Assembly (NCBI RefSeq): GCF_000168975.1
Contig: NZ_AAUW01000004.1
Coordinates: forward strand, 186,001-250,000
Direction: 5' to 3'
Source: Roseibium aggregatum IAM 12614
GTDB lineage: Bacteria > Pseudomonadota > Alphaproteobacteria > Rhizobiales > Stappiaceae
DNA: 64,000 bases
The notes beneath the pieces are model-generated. The model saw only the letters and a program-made list of their open reading frames with translations, was not told the DNA's origin and did not search any database. Position numbers and translations under genes: made by a program. Of this stretch, positions 8,015-16,900 are shown one piece after another (positions within the stretch are counted from its first letter, which is position 1; the number at the start of each line of letters is the position of its first letter).

Positions 8015-9055
8015 ATGAGTGAAGCAAGTACCTTGGCCACGCCGACGCACATGCGCCGGGAAATTGAAGAAATCCCGGACGCCGCGCGCCGCCTTCTGGC
8101 CGATGGACATCCGCTCATCCGCGACATTGCGAAAAAAGCAGGCGCGCCGGTGTTCCTGGCAAGTGTCGCCCGTGGTTCGTCGGATCATGCCGCGACATTC
8201 CTGAAGTATGCGTCGGAAATCTACCTCGGCCTTGCCTTGGCTTCTCTCGGGCCGTCCGTTTCTTCGGTTTATGGCGGCAAGGTCAAGCTCGGCCAGGCGC
8301 TGGTGATTGCAATTTCCCAGTCAGGTGCCAGCCCTGACAGTCTCTCTGTTGTTGAAAGCGCTACGAGACAGGGCGCCTTCACGGTTGGCTTCACCAACAC
8401 CTCAGACAGCAAACTTGCAAGGCTTTCGAGCGCTGCCATCGATATTTGTGCAGGGCCTGAGCGCAGTGTTGCCGCGACCAAGACCTTCGTCAATTCCGTA
8501 TTGGCCGGATTGCTGCTGCTTGCGGAAATCGGTGGCGATAAGGAATTGCTCGACGCGTTGGCCGCTTTGCCGGAGCATTTCGAGAAGGCGATCGACAAGG
8601 ACTGGCGCGCGCTTGCCCAGCCGATCGAGCAGCGTGGCTCGCTCTATGTCATCGGCCGTGGACCAGGCTTGGCAATAGCAAACGAAGCCGCGTTGAAGTT
8701 CAAGGAAACCTGCCAGATTCACGCGGAGGCTTATTCGTCTGCCGAAGTTATGCATGGTCCTGTGTCGATTGTCGAAAACGGATACCCGATCCTGGCCCTC
8801 GGTGTGCGCGATGCCGCTGAAGAGGGGCTTGCCGAGGCAGCGGATCGCATGGTGGATCAGGGCGGCAGCGTCTTTGCGACGACAGACAAGGTTCGTCGTG
8901 CAGAAAAGCTCGCCTTCCAGGCAACCGGCCATCCTCTGACCGATGCGTTGGTTCAGATTGTCTCCTTCTATGCCTTTATCGAGTGGTTCGCGCGTCACCG
9001 TGGGTTCAATCCGGATGTCCCGAAGCACCTGAAGAAAGTCACCCAGACCGTATGA
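8015..9055 (+). CDS. Double-SIS glucosamine-6-phosphate deaminase (NagB-II/GlmS isomerase-like)
   Basis: The 346-residue product contains two SIS domains: SVARGSSDHAATFLKYASE and SQSGASPDSL in the first, and IGRGPGLAIANEAALKFKETCQIHAEAYSSAEVMHGP in the second. It ends in PKHLKKVTQTV, as in the isomerase half of GlmS. There is no N-terminal glutaminase, which fits NagB-II deaminases that convert glucosamine-6-phosphate to fructose-6-phosphate and ammonia. AgaS-type activity on galactosamine-6-phosphate is the alternative, but the murQ/nagA context favours glucosamine. Translation is probably coupled at both ends: 5 bases after gntR and an ATGA overlap with nagA. Confidence 0.85.
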   Translation: MSEASTLATPTHMRREIEEIPDAARRLLADGHPLIRDIAKKAGAPVFLASVARGSSDHAATFLKYASEIYLGLALASLGPSVSSVYGGKVKLGQALVIAISQSGASPDSLSVVESATRQGAFTVGFTNTSDSKLARLSSAAIDICAGPERSVAATKTFVNSVLAGLLLLAEIGGDKELLDALAALPEHFEKAIDKDWRALAQPIEQRGSLYVIGRGPGLAIANEAALKFKETCQIHAEAYSSAEVMHGPVSIVENGYPILALGVRDAAEEGLAEAADRMVDQGGSVFATTDKVRRAEKLAFQATGHPLTDALVQIVSFYAFIEWFARHRGFNPDVPKHLKKVTQTV

Positions 9056-10206
9056 CCTCCAGAACCGCCTATCTCTGCAGCCGGGTTTTCGATGGCGAGA
9101 AAATCCATGCGAATGCAGCCCTGCTTGTCGAGGAGGGCAAGGTGGTTGGCCTGTGTCCGGTTGACCAGGTGCAAGCTGGCATGGAGACACTGGACCTCGG
9201 TGATGGTCTTCTGACCCCGGGGTTGATCGATCTTCAGGTCAATGGCGGCGGCGGCTTGATGCTGGGGGATGTGGAAACGGTCGATGACTTCGAACGTATC
9301 TGCGCCGCTCATGTGAAGCTCGGCACGACAGCCCTGACGCCGACCTTGATCACGGACACGCCTGAGACAACACGAAAAGTCATTGATCTTGCAATTGCGG
9401 CATGGGCGAGGGGCGTTAAAGGCTTTCATGGCTTGCATCTGGAAGGCCCGCATCTTTTTGCAGGGCGCAAGGGCGCACATGACCCAAGGCTGATCCGACC
9501 TCTGACCCGGGAAGACATGTCGCTCTACCAGCGCGCTGCGCGGGAATTGCCTAGCCTTATCATGACCGTTGCACCGGAAACCGTACCGCCCGACCAGATA
9601 CGGGAGTTGGCAGACGCCGGAGTTCACGTCAGTCTTGGCCACACCGGTGCGACCTATCGGCAATGCAGTGCTGCGGCAGAAGCAGGCGCTTCGATGGTCA
9701 CACATCTCTTCAACGCCATGAGCCCGTTGCAACACCGCGAGCCCGGCCTTGTCGGCGCCGCGCTCGATCTGGGCGCGCTCAACGTTGGTATCATTGCCGA
9801 TGGAGTCCACGTCGATCCGGTCGCAATGCGTATCGCACTGAAGTCCAAGACCGGCCCGGGCAGAATATTTGTCGTGACCGACGCCATGTCGCAGACCGGC
9901 ACCGATGTGACGTCCTTCTTCCTGGGCGGGCGAGAAATCTTTCGCCGCAACGGTACACTCACCCTCGAAGACGGCACACTTGCAGGCGCCGATATCGATC
10001 TTCCGGCGTCTTTGAAATTTTTGACAGATACACTCCAGCTTCCGCTCGAAACAGCGCTGGCGATGGCCACCAGCGATCCCGCTGACGTGCTTGGCCGTCC
10101 GCTCGGCCGTTTTGAAGAGGGCTTTCCGGCGGACTTCGTCCAGTTCAGCAACGGCTTTGGCGTTGAGAGTGTCTGGATTGCGGGTCAGAAACTGGCAAAA
10201 GCATAG
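9052..10206 (+). CDS. nagA: N-acetylglucosamine-6-phosphate deacetylase
   Basis: NagA hydrolyses GlcNAc-6-phosphate to glucosamine-6-phosphate and acetate. From ATG 9052, overlapping the preceding stop, it has 384 residues. Amidohydrolase features are all present: PGLIDLQVNG (56-65), metal ligand Glu131 in HLEGPH, His197 in GHTGA, His218 in THLFNAM, ADGVHVD (250-256) and the catalytic Asp277 in VTDAM. The reading frame is open further upstream inside the previous gene, but that extension has no homology. It is the last gene of the gntR-SIS-nagA operon and feeds the deaminase encoded just before it. The enzyme serves both GlcNAc use and peptidoglycan recycling. Confidence 0.93.
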   Translation: MTSRTAYLCSRVFDGEKIHANAALLVEEGKVVGLCPVDQVQAGMETLDLGDGLLTPGLIDLQVNGGGGLMLGDVETVDDFERICAAHVKLGTTALTPTLITDTPETTRKVIDLAIAAWARGVKGFHGLHLEGPHLFAGRKGAHDPRLIRPLTREDMSLYQRAARELPSLIMTVAPETVPPDQIRELADAGVHVSLGHTGATYRQCSAAAEAGASMVTHLFNAMSPLQHREPGLVGAALDLGALNVGIIADGVHVDPVAMRIALKSKTGPGRIFVVTDAMSQTGTDVTSFFLGGREIFRRNGTLTLEDGTLAGADIDLPASLKFLTDTLQLPLETALAMATSDPADVLGRPLGRFEEGFPADFVQFSNGFGVESVWIAGQKLAKA

Positions 10207-10282
10207 ACCAGCACGAATTCCGCTGAAAAGCAGCCCGCGCTGAGGCCACGGACTGCGGTGGGAAGACTTGCTGGTCCGCCGC

Positions 10283-11191
10283 TTACGTCTTGTCGACCTT
10301 TTTCAGCGTCGATCGAACGTTTGGAAGCGTCAGCAGCGTGTTCGGTATCTGCAGCAGTTCCTTGAAAAAGCGCCTGACGAGAGCTCCGCGGCTAGGCCTG
10401 TAAGGGGATAAAATGAACGATTTCAGACCCCAGCCGATACCGCCTACGTTGGGTAGGGCGCGAATGGCGGTCTCGTAACAGCGCCGAACCAGTGCTGAAT
10501 TGCTGGTCTTGAAGGAATGCAGCAAACCGCACCGCTCCACGTCGCGTTTGAATTCCTTCGTGATGACCGAGGTTTCGCGTTTCGTAAATGTCCAGTTGAT
10601 GTTGATATTCTCATCTTCCTTGGCAATCACCCGGTGGTACCAAAGAGGCGGAAGGTAAAGCAGGTCGCCTTCCTCCAGATCGAATTTATAAAAACGCTTT
10701 TTCTTCAGTAGTTTGTCTTCATCTTTCAGGAGAGAAAAATTGGTGAACGGATAACAGGGCAACGGTGTTTCGGGCGAAACGAGTACCCATTCCTTTCGTC
10801 CCTTCACCTGAACGGTGATGACGTTCTCGGCATTGGTATCGTAGTGAAATTCCGTCCTATTGTTCCTGCTGTTCACCCAGAATCTCCAGGCGACGGAATC
10901 TTCCATTATCCGGTCTGAAGAGAGGACCTCCTTCAGAAAGTCCGGCATCTCGATGTCCTGTTCAAGAACAGGCGATCGGCTGACGAAAAACACACCTCTA
11001 TCTCGCACGTTCGGCAAGCTATGCAGTTCTGCCCGCAGACGTTTGAAAACCCATTTTTTTCGCGCCGGCCAGCTTTTTGCCAATCCCTTGACGAGCAAAG
11101 GTTGTTCCTTGTCACAGTAGAATTTTAGAAACTCGGCATAACCGGGAGCTGCCGTTACAGTGGGAATGGATGGTTCCGCATCGCCGATCAT
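10283..11191 (-). CDS. Cupin-like JmjC-domain protein (putative Fe(II)/2-oxoglutarate oxygenase)
   Basis: A 302-residue protein with a JmjC/cupin_8 core. HYD at residues 116-118 and His186 in LPPLWYHRV form the expected HxD...H iron triad. The segments VKGRKEWVLVSP and EEGDLLYLPP are typical of FIH-like hydroxylases. A lysine/arginine-rich tail (about 205-302) follows, with no membrane span. The substrate is unknown; relatives include protein hydroxylases and tRNA-modifying enzymes. The gene stands alone on the minus strand between nagA and tRNA-Asn, with no operon partner to suggest a role. Codon use looks slightly more A/T-rich than its neighbours by eye. Confidence 0.8.
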   Translation of the reverse strand: MIGDAEPSIPTVTAAPGYAEFLKFYCDKEQPLLVKGLAKSWPARKKWVFKRLRAELHSLPNVRDRGVFFVSRSPVLEQDIEMPDFLKEVLSSDRIMEDSVAWRFWVNSRNNRTEFHYDTNAENVITVQVKGRKEWVLVSPETPLPCYPFTNFSLLKDEDKLLKKKRFYKFDLEEGDLLYLPPLWYHRVIAKEDENININWTFTKRETSVITKEFKRDVERCGLLHSFKTSNSALVRRCYETAIRALPNVGGIGWGLKSFILSPYRPSRGALVRRFFKELLQIPNTLLTLPNVRSTLKKVDKT

Positions 11192-11564
11192 AAAAAGTAT
11201 CCGGCTTTAGAGAGCTGCAGGTGTGGTCGATGGCGGTAAAATTGCCTGAAAATCAAAATATGTGACGTTGCGTCATTTCACGATACGTCCAGTCTTGGAT
11301 TTTATCAAGAGAACGGCCCCTGTCGTCATGTCCCAAGCGATCTTACGAAATAAACGCAGAGAGGAGCAGAGGAATGGCGCCGCAACTAGAGGAGGAGGAG
11401 ATTCTGGCCCGGAACGCGGTAAACATTACCGCTCCACCGTGATACTCACTATCGATTGCAAGGTGTACAAATACCGAGCGGCCCCCAAAACGCAAACGGG
11501 TGAAAATAGTTGTTACGAACTATCTTCAAGCGGCTAATTTTCGGGAGAAAAGAAGAGGTGGTGA
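11192..11564. other. Intergenic stretch of about 370 bases, no gene recognised
   Basis: The stretch lies between the start of the JmjC gene and the 3' end of tRNA-Asn. It is richer in A/T than its surroundings. A 91-codon open frame on the plus strand (11262-11537) has no recognisable domain, low-complexity composition and no convincing ribosome site, so I do not call it a gene. It probably holds the promoter of the JmjC gene. Confidence 0.5.
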
Positions 11565-11640
11565 TGGCTCCCCAGGCCGGACTCGAACCAGCGACCCAGC
11601 GATTAACAGTCGCTTGCTCTACCAACTGAGCTACTGGGGA
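11565..11640 (-). tRNA. tRNA-Asn (GTT)
   Basis: The minus strand folds as a full cloverleaf: acceptor TCCCCAG paired with CTGGGGA, D-arm GCTC..GAGC, anticodon stem AGCGA/TCGCT with loop CTGTTAA (anticodon GTT), T-loop TTCGAGT, discriminator G, and an encoded CCA. Length is 76 bases. No integrase or duplicated 3' end is visible beside it. Confidence 0.97.
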
Positions 11641-11686
11641 TCACCACGCTCGGGGTCAGCGCGTTGCCACCCCGTCGATGGAGATG

Positions 11687-11716
11687 CGTATATCAAAGGC
11701 TTGATCCGTTTGCCAA
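11687..11716 (-). promoter_or_regulatory. Likely promoter of tRNA-Asn
   Basis: On the minus strand TTGGCA (11716-11711) and TATACG (11692-11687) are 18 bases apart and lie about 47 bases before the mature 5' end of tRNA-Asn. Confidence 0.6.
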
Positions 11717-11754
11717 GCCCCCGAAGACGTTTTTTTCATCGTGCCGTCATTTTT

Positions 11755-11784
11755 TTGAGGTTCGTGTGGAAAACTCAATATATT
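11755..11784 (+). promoter_or_regulatory. Possible promoter of the cobalamin operon leader
   Basis: TTGAGG (11755-11760) and TATATT (11779-11784) are 18 bases apart on the plus strand, roughly 200 bases before the aptamer. No other clear plus-strand promoter was seen in the 11641-11985 gap, which holds no gene. Confidence 0.4.
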
Positions 11785-11984
11785 ACAGGTCGCTAGACCG
11801 ACTGTCACGCTTGGAAAACCCTACGTTCCATGCTGTTTGATAGCTCCCTTGCAGCGCGATTGAGCAGTGCCATTTCCGGACTTTGGTACAAGACGGTGTC
11901 TGTGTGGGCAGATATGCCGGATCGTCGCGGCAAGTGACAGTGTCCTTCTGCTGCTTGTGTCGGCTTCAAGATCCGTTTAGGAAG

Positions 11985-12180
11985 AAACTGACGGTTCCGG
12001 AGAAGGCCTTGCCCGATCCGGATGAAACGGGAATCCGGTGAGGGCTTTTCAAGTCCGGGTCCGGAGCTGCCCCCGCAACTGTGAGCGGTGAGTGGCTGTA
12101 CGAAAACCACTGGCGTCCTGATGGGGCCGGGAAGGGGTACAGACCGCGCTGAGCCGCAAGCCAGGAGACCGGCCGTCGCA
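11985..12180 (+). ncRNA. Cobalamin (B12) riboswitch
   Basis: The leader carries the conserved aptamer parts in order: an entry segment with GGTTCC and GGAATCCGGTG, the core GCTGCCCCCGCAACTGTGAGCGGTGAG (12066-12092), a variable arm, and the B12 box GCAAGCCAGGAGACC at 12155-12169. Limits are approximate. The cobU start lies about 45 bases after it and its SD-like GAGAAGGA precedes the ATG directly, which suits control of translation initiation; no clear terminator is seen in between. Binding of adenosylcobalamin should repress the cobU-cobW-cobN-cobO operon. Confidence 0.92.
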
Positions 12181-12224
12181 TTGGCAACCCTTTAGCGCTG
12201 TCGGGCGGACGGCTGGGAGAAGGA

Positions 12225-12776
12225 ATGACGCATTCGAACGGCGAGAGGACAATACTGGTCCTCGGCGGCGCCCGCTCCGGCAAAAGCCGGTTCGCGGAAA
12301 AGCTCGTCCATGAAACCGGTCTGCAGAAAATCTATGTCGCGACTGGCGCTGCTCACGACGATGAAATGGCCAGCCGGATTGCAGCTCACAAGGATCAGCG
12401 CGGCCCGTCGTGGCACACGGTGGAAGAGCAGCTTGATCTGGTCTCCGCGCTTGAAAACGAATGTAGGCATGACCGGGTAGTCCTTATTGACTGCCTGACC
12501 TTGTGGCTGTCCAATCTCCTGTTTGCAGACAAGGACATCCCAGTGGAAACGGCGCGGCTTTGCTCGGTCCTGAAGGATCTGCAAGGACCATGCGTTTTCG
12601 TTTCCAACGAAGTCGGGATGGGGATCGTGCCGGAGAACCGTTTGTCGAGGTCGTTCCGCGATGTGCAGGGCCGATTGAACCAGGATATGGCGCAAGAGTG
12701 CCACCAGGTCGTTCTCGTCGCTGCGGGCCTTCCGATGCTTTTGAAACCCACTTCACAACCGGATATCAAACTATGA
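12225..12776 (+). CDS. cobU: Adenosylcobinamide kinase / adenosylcobinamide-phosphate guanylyltransferase
   Basis: CobU (called CobP in Pseudomonas denitrificans) phosphorylates adenosylcobinamide and then transfers GMP to it, preparing the nucleotide loop of B12. The 183-residue product has the P-loop LGGARSGKSRFAE near residue 14, the YVATG segment, LIDCLTLWLSN and the NEVGMGIVPEN motif. It is the first gene after the riboswitch. The start has a strong GAGAAGGA directly before ATG 12225, and its stop overlaps the cobW ATG (ATGA). Confidence 0.93.
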   Translation: MTHSNGERTILVLGGARSGKSRFAEKLVHETGLQKIYVATGAAHDDEMASRIAAHKDQRGPSWHTVEEQLDLVSALENECRHDRVVLIDCLTLWLSNLLFADKDIPVETARLCSVLKDLQGPCVFVSNEVGMGIVPENRLSRSFRDVQGRLNQDMAQECHQVVLVAAGLPMLLKPTSQPDIKL

Positions 12777-13894
12777 CCACTTCTTCCTTGCAGCCCGGCG
12801 CGAAAATCCCGGCAACGATTGTCACTGGGTTTCTTGGGGCAGGCAAAACCACGCTGATCCGCAATTTGCTCACCAATGCCAATGGCAAACGGATTGCGTT
12901 GATCGTCAACGAATTCGGCGACATGGGCTTCGACGGATCCCTGGTCAACGGATGCGCCGACCCCGATTGCGCCGCAGAGGAAGTCGTCGAACTGACCAAT
13001 GGCTGCATCTGCTGCACCGTTGCCGATGACTTTCTGCCGACCATGGAAATGCTGCTCGCGCGGGATAATCCACCCGAGCATATTGTCATCGAAACGTCCG
13101 GTCTTGCGCTGCCGCAGCCTCTCGTGCGCGCGTTCTCCTGGCCGAGCGTGAAGCCCAAGGTAACGGTTGATGGCGTGGTGACAGTGCTGGACGCTGCCGC
13201 GCTTGCGGAAGGCCGGATCGCGCTTGATGAAGACGCACTTGCCGCGCAGCGTGCTGCTGACGAAGCTCTTGATCATGACAGCCCAGTTGAAGAGCTGTTC
13301 CACGACCAACTGCGTTGCGCTGATCTTGTTGTACTCAACAAGGCCGATCTGGTCTCGGAAGATGCTCTGAAGCAGGTGCATGAGAGGATCGCCGCCGATG
13401 TCCGGCCAGCGGTTCACGTGGTGACATCCGAAAAAGGCACGCTGCCCATTGAAGTTCTGCTCGGCAGAGGGTCTGCCGCAGAGGACGACATGGCTGACCG
13501 TCACGAACATCATCACCACCATGATGACCATCACGATCACGACGATGACCACGACCACGATGATGATCATCATCATGACGACCACCATCACGATCATCAC
13601 CACCATGACGATTTTGAAAGCCACGTTTTGACAGTCTCGTCCTTCGCCAGCCTGAAAGAAGCAGAGGCAAAGGTTCTGGAGGCCATGGGGCAAAAAGGCG
13701 TCTTGCGCATCAAGGGGGCCGTGAAGATCGAGGGCAAGGCAGCACCCGCAATGGTGCAGGCCGTCGGCCCGCGCGTCGAAACCTGGTTTGCAGCCGGAGC
13801 CGAAAGCAGCGGCAAGCTTGTCGTAATCGGCCTGAAAGGTCTGGATCTGGCTGCGGTCCGTGGTCTGCTGGGCGAATTGACGGCTGCTGCCTGA
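12773..13894 (+). CDS. cobW: CobW GTPase with histidine-rich metal loop
   Basis: CobW is a G3E-family P-loop GTPase thought to deliver cobalt to the CobNST chelatase. The 373-residue protein starts at ATG 12773 overlapping the cobU stop. Visible are GFLGAGKT (19-26), the metal-site GCICC (77-81), ETSGLA, and the guanine-specificity motif NKAD (189-192). An exceptional insert at 244-278 holds 21 His and 13 Asp in 35 residues. A CobW C-terminal domain follows (FASLKEAEAKVLEAM, GVLRIKG). The frame stays open upstream inside cobU, but that part is not homologous. cobN follows after a 34-base gap. The His/Asp loop is probably a metal-holding or sensing module. Confidence 0.93.
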   Translation: MTTSSLQPGAKIPATIVTGFLGAGKTTLIRNLLTNANGKRIALIVNEFGDMGFDGSLVNGCADPDCAAEEVVELTNGCICCTVADDFLPTMEMLLARDNPPEHIVIETSGLALPQPLVRAFSWPSVKPKVTVDGVVTVLDAAALAEGRIALDEDALAAQRAADEALDHDSPVEELFHDQLRCADLVVLNKADLVSEDALKQVHERIAADVRPAVHVVTSEKGTLPIEVLLGRGSAAEDDMADRHEHHHHHDDHHDHDDDHDHDDDHHHDDHHHDHHHHDDFESHVLTVSSFASLKEAEAKVLEAMGQKGVLRIKGAVKIEGKAAPAMVQAVGPRVETWFAAGAESSGKLVVIGLKGLDLAAVRGLLGELTAAA

Positions 13895-13928
13895 GACGCT
13901 GGATAGAAGCCGGAAATAAAGATCAAGC

Positions 13929-16900
13929 ATGCACATTCTTGCCAGCCAGACACGCCGGATCGATGACGGTGGAGACGCGGTCGATCTCGGCCAGTCTCCG
14001 GCGGACATTCTGTTTCTGTCCGCTGCCGACACCGAACTGGGCAGCTTTGCCGCAGCGCAAGGCCGACTTGGCGCGGACCGTGCAGAGCTTCGGCTTGCAA
14101 ACCTGATGGCGCTGTCGCATCCCTATTCAGTCGATCTTTATGCCGAACAGACCGTGCATGGGTCCCGGCTGATCGTCCTGCGAATTCTGGGCGGCGTCGA
14201 ATACTGGCGTTACGGCCTGGAGAGGTTAGAAGAGGAAGTCCGTGCCAACGACATCGATCTGATTGTCGTTCCGGGCGACGACAAGTGGGACGAAGATCTC
14301 ACGTCTCGATCCACCAGATCTTCGGCAGAAGTGCACCGGTTCTGGCGTTACTGTGTGGAAGGCGGAGCGGAAAATTACGCCAACGCCCTGAGATACGCAG
14401 CCTATCTGATCGGTAAGGGAGAAGAGCCTGCACATCCCGTGCCCCTTCCACGCGCAGGGATTTATCTTGCCGGGAAAGCAGCACCCGACATTGCACAGTT
14501 GAAGGCATCCTGGTGTGACCCTGCCAGACCGGTGGCCGCAATCACCTTTTATCGTGCCCTGGTTCAAGGCGCCCAGACCGCGCCTCTGGATGCACTGATC
14601 GATGCGCTCGACAAGGCCGGCGTCAATGCGCTGCCGATCTACGTGTCCAGCCTCAAGGAAACCGAGTCTGTCGCCATCCTGGAAAGCCTGTTCGATGCGG
14701 CACCGCCTGATGTCGTGCTGAACGGCACGGCCTTTGCCGTTTCCAAAGCTGGTGCTGCCCATCAGCCGACACCGCTGGACCGCCCGGGCAAACCTGTGCT
14801 GCAGGTCGTGTTCTCGTCGTCTTCAAAAGTAGGCTGGGAAGAAAGCGATCAGGGCCTGTCTATCCGCGACCTGGCCATGCATGTCGTGTTGCCGGAGATC
14901 GATGGCCGTATCCTGACGCGGGCGGTTTCGTTCAAGGAAGAAGGTATCTTCGACGAGGCTACGCAATCGACACCGGTTGCATTCGTACCTGTGCCTGACC
15001 GGATCAGGTTTACGGCGGAGCTTGCGGCCGCCTGGGCGAGACTTGGACGGAAACCGGCAGAGGCCAAGAAGTCCGCGCTCATCCTTGCAAACTATCCGAA
15101 CCGGGACGGTCGCCTTGCCAACGGCGTCGGGCTTGATACGCCGGCGTCTTGCGTACACCTGCTGAAGGCGATGGCCAGTGCCGGCTACGACACTGGCAGC
15201 CTTCCGCAAACATCCGCCGACCTGATGGATGTACTGACGTCCGGTGTAACCAATGCACTTGAAGGCCGGTCCGGCAAGACTGGCTATCAGGCGCTGTCAC
15301 TTGCAGACTATGAGGCCTCGTTCAACAGATTGCCTGACGCCGTGCGATCGGCTGTTGTTGAACGTTGGGGAGCACCGTCGGACGATCCCCATGTAACGGA
15401 CGGCCACTTCCGGCTGGCGCTGCATCGGTTCGGCAATCAGGTGGTCGGCATTCAGCCCGCCCGTGGCTACAACATCGACCCTAAGGAAACCTACCACGAT
15501 CCGGCGCTGGTCCCGCCGCACCACTATTTTGCCTTCTACATCTGGCTGCGGGAGCATTTCGCAGTCGATGCCGTCATTCACCTCGGCAAGCACGGCAATT
15601 TGGAATGGTTGCCCGGCAAGGCGCTGGCGTTGGCTGAAAGCTGTTTCCCGGAAGCCGTTCTGGGCCCGGTTCCAAACATCTATCCATTCATCGTCAATGA
15701 CCCGGGCGAGGGCGCGCAAGCCAAACGGCGTACGGCCGCCGTCATCGTCGATCACCTCACACCACCTTTGGCGCGGGCGGAGAGCCATGGCGTCGCGGAA
15801 GAACTGGAAACGCTGCTGGATGAATATTATCTGGCAAGCGGTGTCGATCCGCGCCGCCTGAAGGCTTTGACGCGAGACATCCTGGACGCTGCTGCACGGC
15901 ATGGTCTGGACAAGGACATCGGTATCACCGATGCAATGGACGAGGAAACGCGCCTGGCGCGTCTGGACGCTCATTTGTGCGACCTGAAGGAACTGCAGAT
16001 CCGGGACGGGCTGCATATTCTGGGTGAAAGCCCGGCAGGCGATCTTCTGACTGATTTGCTCGTTGCGCTGGCAAGGGTGCCGCGCGGCAGCAAACCGGGT
16101 GAACAGAGCCTGCAAAGGGCCATCGCTGCGGATCTCAATTTCGAAGGCTTTGATCCTCTGGATTGCGATTTCGCCGCCCCCTGGAGCCACGGTCAGCCGG
16201 ACATCTTGGCAAATGTCCTGGAGACACACTGGCGGTCACAGGGCGACGCGGTCGAGCGCATCGAGGTGCTGGCCCGGGAGATCGTTGCAGGGAACCGGCA
16301 AGTGCCTGAGAGTTGGCATTCGACGCTTGCTGTTCTGGACGATCTGAACGGCGTTTTGCGACCGGCCGTAACCGGGTCCGGAGATGCCGAAACGGCGGCG
16401 GTGCTGACGTCGCTCGCCGGCGGCTTTGTAGCACCCGGACCGTCTGGAGCCCCATCGCGTGGGCGCCCGGACGTGCTGCCAACGGGACGAAATTTCTATT
16501 CCGTCGATGTGCGCGCCGTTCCGACCGAGACCGCGTGGCGGCTCGGCTGGCAATCCGCGTCACTCGTTGCCGAACGGTATTTCCAGGAAGAAGGCGAATG
16601 GCCGAAATCACTGGTCCTGACATGCTGGGGCACAGCCAACATGCGGACCGGCGGCGATGACATTGCCCAGGCACTGGCTCTGATCGGCGCGCGGCCTGTA
16701 TGGGAGCAGGGCTCGGGCCGGGTCACCGGGTTCGAAATCCTGAAGCTTTCAGAACTCGGGCGTCCACGTGTTGACGTTACCTTGAGGGTTTCCGGTTTTT
16801 TCCGAGATGCCTTTCCCCACCAGATGGACCTTTTTGACAGCGCGGCCCGTGCGGTCGGTGCGCTGGAGGAACCGGACGAAGCCAACCCGATTGCCGCCCG

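Noticed and set aside
11262..11537. A 91-codon plus-strand open frame before tRNA-Asn
   Set aside because: No domain, biased composition and no convincing ribosome site.
11565..11640. tRNA-Asn as an attachment site for an integrated element
   Set aside because: No integrase, no duplicated tRNA end and no mobile genes nearby; both sides carry ordinary metabolic genes.
13499..13612. CAT/CAC/GAT/GAC-rich run that looks like a tandem DNA repeat
   Set aside because: It is in frame and encodes the His/Asp loop of CobW, an expected location for a metal-binding insert; it has no regular unit.
12395..14032. A 545-codon minus-strand open frame opposite cobU and cobW with a very hydrophobic stretch
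   Set aside because: The hydrophobic stretch is the complement of the His/Asp codon run in CobW. No family resemblance elsewhere.
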